A DNA stretch of 13,695 nt, taken from positions 7,173-20,867 of the forward strand of contig PMCY01000172.1 in assembly GCA_003154255.1 (NCBI GenBank), given 5' to 3'. Source of the stretch: Candidatus Aminicenantota bacterium. Lineage in GTDB: Bacteria; Acidobacteriota; Aminicenantia; Aminicenantales; UBA4085. This document shows positions 5,862-11,228 of this stretch, piece after piece. A program made the translations under genes and the position numbers. Below the pieces are notes generated by a model that was given only the letters and a program-made list of their open reading frames with translations, had not been told where the DNA came from and did not search any database. Each line of letters begins with the position of its first letter. The first letter of the stretch is position 1.

Positions 5862-6914
5862 ATGATTACCGAAGCTGTCTTTTTGGATCGCAACGAAAAC
5901 AATTACGGGCCCGCACCGGCCTGTTACGAAGTCCTCCGCTCCGCCGGCATCGACGCCTTGAGCCGGTATTCCAAAGATTCCCTGCGCGGCGTCAAGAGCT
6001 TGCTCACGGAGCGCCTGGCCCGCGATTTCGGAATCCCGGAGCCGAGGATCCATCTCGGCTATGGCAGCGAAGACATCCTCAAGCAGGCCGTCCAATGTTA
6101 TCTGCGTCCGGGAGAGGCCCTTCTCATTCCTTCCCATTCGTGGTGGTATTACAAGTCCATCGCCGCGGAGCGGAACGGGCGCACTTTCGAATATGCCATG
6201 GTTCCGGGTGAGGACGCATTTCATTATGATGTCGAGGGGCTTCTCCGTTTGGCCCGTGACGAGCGGCCCCGCCTCGTCCTGATCAGCTCTCCCAATAATC
6301 CGACCGGCAACAGCCTCGGGAACGGCGACCTCGGACGCGTGATCCGGGAGCTCAAGGACACGATCATCATCCTGGACCAGGCTTATTGGGGATTCGGCGG
6401 GGCAGGGGCGGCGCCGCTGCGGGATCTTATTGAGGAACATCCCCGCCTGATAATCCTCCGGACTTTTTCCAAATATTACGCCTTAGCGGGAATCCGGGTC
6501 GGATTCGCCTTTCTGGGCGCGGGCCTGGACGAACTGGTCCGGGCGGGATCGCGCTATTTGGGATACAGCCGGGTTTCGGAGCGGATCGCCCTGGCGGCCC
6601 TCGATTCCGGCGATTATTATGAGGAAATAGGCCGCCGCATGATCGCGGACAAGGAAACAATCCGCCTCGCCTTCAACCGCATTCCCGGGTTCAAGGTTTA
6701 CCGTTCCGACGCCAATTTCCTCCTGGCCGACGTGCCGCCTGCCCACAAGGGGGCCCTCCAAGCCGAATTAGACGGCAGCGGCCTGTTCATCAAGTTCTTC
6801 AAGAACGAGGCCTTCCTCGACAACAGCGTTCGCATCACCCTGGGCACCCGTGAGCAGAACCAGCGGTTGATCGAGGCGGTCACCTCATTTGCCCGGGCGC
6901 GTGGTTTGCTTTAA
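5862..6914 (+). CDS. HisC/CobD-like fold-type I PLP enzyme (aminotransferase or phospho-amino-acid decarboxylase)
   Basis: The protein is 350 residues, ATG start, with AAGGA about 10 bases upstream. It belongs to the class I/II aminotransferase superfamily, closest in pattern to histidinol-phosphate aminotransferase and threonine-phosphate decarboxylase. Landmarks are the N-terminal DRNENNYGPAP (9-19), YGSEDIL (67-73), SPNNPTG (143-149), Asp172 in DQAYWGF, PLP lysine Lys204 in FSKYYALAGIRVG, Arg212 and Arg324 (VRITLGT). No histidine or cobalamin gene is nearby. Downstream lie a CDP-alcohol phosphotransferase and a choline-phosphate-type cytidylyltransferase. CobD-related enzymes that decarboxylate O-phosphoserine to phosphoethanolamine are known, so a decarboxylase feeding a CDP-ethanolamine route is plausible. 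Plain transamination for histidine or another substrate remains possible. Sequence alone cannot separate these. It is driven by the promoter at 5770-5798. Confidence 0.85.
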   Translation: MITEAVFLDRNENNYGPAPACYEVLRSAGIDALSRYSKDSLRGVKSLLTERLARDFGIPEPRIHLGYGSEDILKQAVQCYLRPGEALLIPSHSWWYYKSIAAERNGRTFEYAMVPGEDAFHYDVEGLLRLARDERPRLVLISSPNNPTGNSLGNGDLGRVIRELKDTIIILDQAYWGFGGAGAAPLRDLIEEHPRLIILRTFSKYYALAGIRVGFAFLGAGLDELVRAGSRYLGYSRVSERIALAALDSGDYYEEIGRRMIADKETIRLAFNRIPGFKVYRSDANFLLADVPPAHKGALQAELDGSGLFIKFFKNEAFLDNSVRITLGTREQNQRLIEAVTSFARARGLL

Positions 6915-6943
6915 GGACCCTGACAATCCGGCCACCGGTCCGG

Positions 6944-6972
6944 TTGATCCGACCCGCGGAAACCGATATAAT
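6944..6972 (+). promoter_or_regulatory. Internal sigma70-type promoter before the CDP-alcohol phosphotransferase gene
   Basis: TTGATC (6944-6949, four of six) and a perfect TATAAT (6967-6972) are 17 bases apart, with a predicted start near 6979. Three CCGG tetramers (6928-6931, 6935-6938, 6940-6943) sit immediately before the -35. The promoter overlaps possible TTG (6944) and ATG (6971) starts of the next gene, so a transcript from here could only use the GTG at 7004. Confidence 0.65.
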
Positions 6973-7003
6973 GCGTAATCTTGCTAACGTCCGCGGGTGC
7001 CCA

Positions 7004-7876
7004 GTGAGCTTCTTCAGCGAATATAAAAAATCGTTAAAAATGGCCGAAGTCGAGGAATTCGTCGACCTGTATTTCTATCGGCCTCTGGCGTACCTCTTGG
7101 TCCGGGCCATTTACCGCACCTCGATTACCCCCAATCAGATCACTCTTTTCTCTATCACCATCGGCCTGGCCGCCGCCTTTTGCTTTGGGAACGGGCCGAC
7201 GACCGCCGTAATCGGGGCCGTGCTCTACGCCGCGTCCGTCGTTTTAGACTGCGCCGATGGGCAGCTGGCCCGGCTCAAGAAGAACGGCACGCGCATGGGC
7301 CGCGTCCTGGACGGGGTCGTCGATTACATCGTCGGGATCAGCGCCTACTTCGGCATCGCCGTGGGGCTCAAGCCTCCGGCCTGGCCGGCCTCACGCTGGT
7401 GGTTGCTGATCGTCGCCGCCGCCGCCAGCAATATTTTCCATTCGCTGGCCATCGATTATTACCGGACCCGTTTCCTCAACGTCATCCTGGATACGACCCA
7501 CGGCGAAGACGAGGACTCCCGCAGCTTCGCCGACGAGCGGGCCGCCCTACGGGCCGCCGGGCGTCGGCCCCTGAAGCGCTGGGCCATCGGCATCTATCTC
7601 CGCTATCTCGACCTGCAGCGCAAAACGGCCGTCCCACCGGGGAGGAACGGCGCGGATTGGAAGTCCCGGCGGACGGAATTCCGGGCGGCCAACGGGACGA
7701 TCCTGCGCCTCTGGACGTTTCTCGGCTCGTCCACCCAGATCACGCTCCTGATCGCGGCCGTCCTGCTCGGCCGGTTCACCTATTACTTTTGGGCCATGAT
7801 CATCGTCCTCAATCTCTGGGCGGCCGTTCTTTACCTCATTCAGAACGGCATCGATCGGCGTCTCGAAAGGCGCTGA
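7004..7876 (+). CDS. CDP-alcohol phosphatidyltransferase family membrane enzyme
   Basis: This integral membrane enzyme transfers a phospho-alcohol from a CDP-linked donor to an acceptor alcohol. The signature D-x2-D-G-x2-A-R-x8-G-x3-D-x3-D is complete: Asp82, Asp85, Gly86, Ala89, Arg90, Gly99, Asp103, Asp107. I chose the GTG at 7004 (290 residues, beginning SFFSEYKKSLK) because the promoter at 6944-6972 lies over the earlier candidates. ATG 6971 would add 11 residues and remains possible if only the upstream promoter is used. An amphipathic start is followed by hydrophobic segments around 45-80, 105-120 and 125-150. A hydrophilic, charged insert of about 85 residues (GEDEDSRSFADERAALR onward) follows, then two further hydrophobic segments near the C terminus. 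The insert is longer than in the compact 200-residue family members. The substrate is not evident. The next gene, 4 bases downstream, is a cytidylyltransferase-like enzyme that could make its CDP-activated donor. Confidence 0.88.
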   Translation: MSFFSEYKKSLKMAEVEEFVDLYFYRPLAYLLVRAIYRTSITPNQITLFSITIGLAAAFCFGNGPTTAVIGAVLYAASVVLDCADGQLARLKKNGTRMGRVLDGVVDYIVGISAYFGIAVGLKPPAWPASRWWLLIVAAAASNIFHSLAIDYYRTRFLNVILDTTHGEDEDSRSFADERAALRAAGRRPLKRWAIGIYLRYLDLQRKTAVPPGRNGADWKSRRTEFRAANGTILRLWTFLGSSTQITLLIAAVLLGRFTYYFWAMIIVLNLWAAVLYLIQNGIDRRLERR

Positions 7877-7880
7877 TTCC

Positions 7881-8627
7881 GTGAAGGCTGTCGTCCTTGC
7901 GGCCGGCCTGGCCTCCCGGCTGCGGCCCTGGACCGAGCAGACTCCCAAATGCCTTCTGCCGATCGGCGGCGGGACTCTCCTCGACCGGACCTTAGAGGCG
8001 GTGGAGACGGCCGGTCTTCGCGATGTCGTCTTGGTGACTGGATATCTCGAGGATCAGATCCGGGCCCGCGTCCGTGAACGGCACGGCGGTCTGCGGGTGA
8101 AGTTCGTACGCAACGCCGCTTATGCCACGACCAACAATATCTATTCGCTGTGGCTGGCCCGCGGCCTGGTGCTCGAGGAGGGCATGCTGCTGCTGGACAG
8201 CGACATCCTTTTCGATCCGGGCATCCTGTCCGACTTGCGACGCGCCGGCCGCCCCGACGTCCTGGCGGTCAAGAGGGGATTCGCCTTAGGCGAGGAAGAG
8301 ATTAAGGTCGAGGTCGATGCCGACCGGCGCGTCCTGGCGATCGGCAAGCATGTTCCTCCGGATCGGGCCTTCGGCGAATCCATCGGCATCGAGATCTTCT
8401 CGCCTTCCGCTCTGTCCGGGCTGTACCGGGCCTTGGAGAACAAAGTCGTCCGTGAGGGAGCGGTGGACGTCTTCTACGAGGCGGCTTTCCAGGATTGGAT
8501 CGACGCCGGCGGCACAATCACGGCCTTCGACATCGGGACGAGGCCGGCCATCGAGATCGACACGATCGATGATTTCCGGATGGCCGAGAGGGACGTCTTG
8601 CCCCTGCTGCCCCCGCTCAGGACTTGA
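7881..8627 (+). CDS. LicC-like nucleotidyltransferase (probable CTP:phospho-alcohol cytidylyltransferase)
   Basis: The protein is 248 residues from a GTG that begins 4 bases after the previous stop. The pyrophosphorylase signature is at the N terminus: LAAGLASRLRP (6-16) and TPKCLLPI with Lys23. NNIYSLWLA (85-93), LLLDSDILF with metal-binding-type Asp106/Asp108, GESIGIEIFS (165-174) and the terminal AIEIDTIDDFRMAE (223-236) are the pattern of choline-phosphate cytidylyltransferases such as LicC and of inositol-phosphate cytidylyltransferase domains. It does not follow the sugar-1-phosphate thymidylyltransferase pattern. The nucleotide is most likely CTP. The phospho-alcohol could be phosphoethanolamine, phosphocholine or inositol phosphate. 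Coupling to the preceding CDP-alcohol phosphotransferase makes a donor-acceptor pair very likely. Its last 11 bases overlap the end of lpxB on the other strand. Confidence 0.88.
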   Translation: MKAVVLAAGLASRLRPWTEQTPKCLLPIGGGTLLDRTLEAVETAGLRDVVLVTGYLEDQIRARVRERHGGLRVKFVRNAAYATTNNIYSLWLARGLVLEEGMLLLDSDILFDPGILSDLRRAGRPDVLAVKRGFALGEEEIKVEVDADRRVLAIGKHVPPDRAFGESIGIEIFSPSALSGLYRALENKVVREGAVDVFYEAAFQDWIDAGGTITAFDIGTRPAIEIDTIDDFRMAERDVLPLLPPLRT

Positions 8628-8629
8628 GC
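8615..8629. repeat. 5-bp inverted repeat over the overlapping convergent stop codons
   Basis: GCTCA (8615-8619) pairs with TGAGC (8625-8629) around a 5-base loop. The TGA of lpxB and the TGA of the nucleotidyltransferase lie one in each arm. Three pairs are forced by the identical stops, so only two are extra. This is much weaker evidence than the similar 8-bp repeat at 218-243. Confidence 0.25.
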
Positions 8630-9753
8630 AGGGCGGCCAATTCGTTGGCCGCATTTTCCGATGCCGGCGCCGTACCCAGGATATCCTTGAGGCGCCGGAA
8701 CTCCGCCCGCAGACGTTCGCGCTCCTCGTTGGATCGCAGGAGGCGGACGGCCTCGGCGGCCAGGGCGGCGGACGTGAAGTCCTTCTGGATGAGCTCGGGG
8801 ACGAGAGTTTTTCCGGCCAGGATATTGACGATGCTGAAGCGGCGGATGCGGATGAGTCTGGCCCCCAACGCATAGGTCAAAGGCGAGAGACGATAGAAAG
8901 CGACGACCGGGGTGCCGAGAAGAGCGGCTTCCAGGTTGGCCGTTCCGCAGGAGGACAGAACCAGGTCGGCGGCCGCCATCGCATCATAAGCGCCCCGGTC
9001 GATGATCCGGACGGGCGGCCCGTCGGGCGGCAGGCCGGAACGGAGGGCATCCTCGTCCAGGTTTTCGGCCTTGATCATCAGGAATTGGGCCCCGGTCGCG
9101 GTCTCGATCGGGGCCAGGGCCGGCATGAGAACGGGCATATGGAAGGCGATCTCGCCGTCGCGGCTTCCCGGCATGAGGACGACCAGCGGTCGGTCCGGGT
9201 TGAGTCCCTGGGCGGCGAAGAATGCGCACCGGTCCATCGTCGTACGCAGACGTTCGACCAGGGGGTGGCCGACGAACGCGGCGGAAATTCCGGCCTGTTC
9301 ATAAATCCGGAGTTCGAAGGGGAAGATCAGCATCATGCGGCGGACGCGCCGGCGGATCGTCCGCAGGCGGCCGGGCCGCCAGGCCCATACGGTCGGACCG
9401 ATGTAATAAAGAACGGGAACCCCCAGGGCCTTGAGGCGCTTGGCCAGACGGAGATTGAAATCAGGGGAATCAATGAGGATGGCCGCCGCCGGACGGCGGC
9501 GCTTGACCTCCGCCGCCAGTCGGCGGAAAATCCGGCCCAACCGGGGCAGGTGGCCGATGATTTCGACCAGGCCGATCAGGGCCAGGGCATCCATGGGGAC
9601 TATTCGTTCGACGCCGGCTTCCTCCATGGCCGTTCCGCCGACGCCGAAGAAGCGGACTTCCGGGTCGATGGCCCGGAAAGCCCGGACCAGGGCCGCCCCG
9701 TAATTGTCTCCGGATTTCTCCCCGGCCACGATGAGGACGGGCCGCGCGCTCAT
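8617..9753 (-). CDS. lpxB: Lipid-A-disaccharide synthase
   Basis: This peripheral inner-membrane glycosyltransferase (GT19) joins UDP-2,3-diacylglucosamine and lipid X to form the lipid A disaccharide, so the organism should make an LPS-type outer membrane. The protein is 378 residues, normal length. Landmarks are AGEKSGDNYGA (10-20), GGTAMEEAG (39-47), IDSPDFN (94-100), YYIGPTVWAWRPGR (116-129), VGHPLVE (161-167), MPGSRDGEI (194-202) and SSCGTANLEA (267-276), where the glycine-rich sugar-nucleotide site usually reads SGTATLE. The ATG at 9753 overlaps the upstream pseudopilin stop by four bases, so it is probably translated from the same message. No other lipid A gene is in the window; lpxB usually sits with lpxA, lpxD or fabZ, so its place behind pseudopilins is unusual. 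It converges on the nucleotidyltransferase gene with an 11-base overlap. Confidence 0.96.
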   Translation of the reverse strand: MSARPVLIVAGEKSGDNYGAALVRAFRAIDPEVRFFGVGGTAMEEAGVERIVPMDALALIGLVEIIGHLPRLGRIFRRLAAEVKRRRPAAAILIDSPDFNLRLAKRLKALGVPVLYYIGPTVWAWRPGRLRTIRRRVRRMMLIFPFELRIYEQAGISAAFVGHPLVERLRTTMDRCAFFAAQGLNPDRPLVVLMPGSRDGEIAFHMPVLMPALAPIETATGAQFLMIKAENLDEDALRSGLPPDGPPVRIIDRGAYDAMAAADLVLSSCGTANLEAALLGTPVVAFYRLSPLTYALGARLIRIRRFSIVNILAGKTLVPELIQKDFTSAALAAEAVRLLRSNEERERLRAEFRRLKDILGTAPASENAANELAALLKS

Positions 9754-10292
9754 TTTTCAGGCCGGCCCAGGTGAATGATCTCCGGATGGGCGTTGGGGTC
9801 CTGTCCATAATAGAAGAGCCAGGAATCGTATGTTTCGTTGTCCTGGTAGATGCGGATCGAAGTCCGGGTCGAGCGGCTGACCACACCGAGGATGCGGGCA
9901 TTGGGGATGGACGAAAGCGAGCCCGAGGAGACGACTAAGACCTGGGCGCCGCTTCGGCTGCCGCCCGTCGGCGCCGTCGCCGCGGAGGATGAACCTGTGC
10001 CCGGCTGCAGGATGAAATCCCACTTCCCATCGGCCATCATCGGGTCGCGGAAGGCCCGGCGGAGAAAACGCCCCTTGATCAGCTCCTCGATTGTCTTGGG
10101 GAAGGCGCCCGGATTCTTGGCCTGAAAGCGGCGGACGGCCTCGACGTACTGGCCTCCGCGGAAGATCAGCTCCTCCTCGGCTTCCCTTCGGATCTCGGTC
10201 TTCCAGACCGGAACGGCGACGAGCAGGCCGATGGCCAGGATCGTCATCATCATCAGGACGATCAGAAAAGTGTATCCGCCGCGATCTCGCAT
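9750..10292 (-). CDS. Atypical GspG-like pseudopilin lacking Glu5
   Basis: The protein is 180 residues. The ATG at 10292 overlaps the previous stop (TGATG); a GTG one codon earlier is the alternative. After MRDRGG comes a long hydrophobic helix (YTFLIVLMMMTILAIGLLVA). Cleavage by prepilin peptidase would follow Gly6, but the mature start YTFLI has Ile where pilins carry the assembly Glu5, and Phe where Leu is usual. The mature part holds EEELIFRGGQYVEAVRRFQ, a FPKTIEELIKGRFLRRAFRDPM segment, a GS/AT-rich linker (about residues 99-115) and an IPNARILGVVSRSTRTSIRIY region ending in a W-F-YY segment. These match uncharacterised GspG-like proteins of secretion or type IV pilus-like systems. Loss of Glu5 is known in the tip pseudopilin GspK, so a tip or priming role is possible. 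Third of three tandem pseudopilin genes. Confidence 0.78.
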   Translation of the reverse strand: MRDRGGYTFLIVLMMMTILAIGLLVAVPVWKTEIRREAEEELIFRGGQYVEAVRRFQAKNPGAFPKTIEELIKGRFLRRAFRDPMMADGKWDFILQPGTGSSSAATAPTGGSRSGAQVLVVSSGSLSSIPNARILGVVSRSTRTSIRIYQDNETYDSWLFYYGQDPNAHPEIIHLGRPEK

Positions 10293-10696
10293 CACCAGGT
10301 ATTATACGGGGTGCCGTCCATGCCTTTGAGCTCCGAGGCCGAGTGGACGTCGGTGATTCCGGCCTGGTATCCAGGCTCGAGCAGGTCGTCCGCGCTCGGT
10401 TCCTCGCGCACCTCAACCCAATCCGGCCGCCCGGTGACGGGGTCGACAGGGATTTTGCGCAGATATTTATCGTCGACCAGGGCCTGGAGCGACGCCGGGT
10501 ATTTGGATTTATCGGTGAAGTAGCGATCGATCAGGCTGCGAAAAATGGTCAGGTCCTCGTGGAGAGTGGATTCCCGGGCCTTCTTGGCGGCATTTTGAAA
10601 CTGGGGCAAAGCCAGGCCCACCAGGATGCCGATCATCGTGAAGACGATGATCATCTCGATCAGGGTGAAACCCCGCCGGCCGCGAAGATCCTGCAT
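10292..10696 (-). CDS. GspG-like pseudopilin
   Basis: The protein is 134 residues from the ATG at 10696. GTG 10705 and TTG 10708, both overlapping the upstream stop, are alternatives that would add three or four residues. It has a canonical class III prepilin leader, MQDLRGRRG, cleaved before FTLIEMIIVFTMIGILVG with Glu5 in place, followed by the usual ALPQFQNAAKKARE helix. The C-terminal part has SKYPASLQALVDDKYLRKIP, a DPVTG calcium-loop-like segment and an end GMDGTPYNTW, as in major pseudopilins of type II secretion systems. It probably assembles into a short periplasmic pseudopilus with the products of the genes on either side. No secretion ATPase, platform or secretin gene is present in the window, so the host machine is unknown. 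Confidence 0.87.
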   Translation of the reverse strand: MQDLRGRRGFTLIEMIIVFTMIGILVGLALPQFQNAAKKARESTLHEDLTIFRSLIDRYFTDKSKYPASLQALVDDKYLRKIPVDPVTGRPDWVEVREEPSADDLLEPGYQAGITDVHSASELKGMDGTPYNTW

Positions 10697-10701
10697 GGCG
10701 A

Positions 10702-11202
10702 TCACCAATCCCTGTATTTCGTTCCATCAATGGCCGTGGCCCGGCTCTGGCTGTAAATGTCGTAGACGTTCTTGCGGTCCCAGGTGCTGGAATCGGGGGC
10801 GTCCTGCGAGGACAGGAGGGCCCATTCCCCGGAAGCGGTCATGGGGTCCTTGGGGATGCGGCGGAGGAACTTGACCAGCCGCTCTCCGGACTTGGCGGTC
10901 CCGCCGGTTTTGTCGGACTTGTCGTTCTTGGCCTTGACCCCTTTGACCAGGACATCGAGCGTCTTGGGATATCCGTCCGTGCCGTCCTCGGTCTCGATCT
11001 TCTTTTCATCGGCCATTTTCTTGTAGGCGTCAATGGCTGAACGAACGGTCCGCAATTCGCGGCGCAACGAGATTTCCTTCTCTCTTTGGATGGCGATTTT
11101 AGTCAGAGGCATGGCCACGGCGGCCAGGATGGCCAGAATGACGGCCACGACCGTCATTTCGGCGAGGGTGAACCCCCGCTCCATCCGCGGGACTCCGCGC
11201 AT
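10702..11202 (-). CDS. GspG-like pseudopilin
   Basis: The protein is 166 residues from the ATG at 11202, chosen because AAGGAGG lies 8 bases upstream; a TTG at 11223 lies upstream of that site. The leader MRGVPRMERG is cleaved before FTLAEMTVVAVILAILAAVA, with Glu5 conserved. Then come a charged amphipathic helix (IAIQREKEISLRRELRTVRSAIDAYKK), a lysine-rich variable region (about 68-98) and RRIPKDPMTASGEWAL, ending in VYDIYSQSRATAIDGTKYRDW-like sequence typical of GspG-type proteins. It follows pnp by 26 bases and precedes the next pseudopilin by 5, so all three pseudopilins appear to be read from the rpsO-pnp message or from a promoter inside pnp. Confidence 0.87.
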   Translation of the reverse strand: MRGVPRMERGFTLAEMTVVAVILAILAAVAMPLTKIAIQREKEISLRRELRTVRSAIDAYKKMADEKKIETEDGTDGYPKTLDVLVKGVKAKNDKSDKTGGTAKSGERLVKFLRRIPKDPMTASGEWALLSSQDAPDSSTWDRKNVYDIYSQSRATAIDGTKYRDW

Positions 11203-11210
11203 GACCCGCG

Positions 11211-11217
11211 CCTCCTT
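11211..11217 (-). promoter_or_regulatory. Strong ribosome binding site of the first pseudopilin gene
   Basis: AAGGAGG on the minus strand is followed by an 8-base spacer and the ATG at 11202. This is the most complete Shine-Dalgarno match in the window. It fixes the start of the first pseudopilin and implies strong independent translation after pnp. Confidence 0.75.
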
Positions 11218-11228
11218 GGACAAGAGTT

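Noticed and set aside
9470..9540. Repeated CCGCCGCCGG-type tracts within lpxB and elsewhere, considered as repeats
   Set aside because: They encode normal Arg/Ala codons within a conserved gene and show no regular unit or spacing. No CRISPR, tandem repeat or insertion-sequence ends were found.
8317..9774. A 485-codon open frame on the plus strand across the nucleotidyltransferase and antisense to lpxB
   Set aside because: It lies out of frame over two genes with clear family motifs, its translation is low-complexity and rich in Arg, Gly and Ser, and it has no domain signature. Long antisense frames are expected in GC-rich coding DNA.
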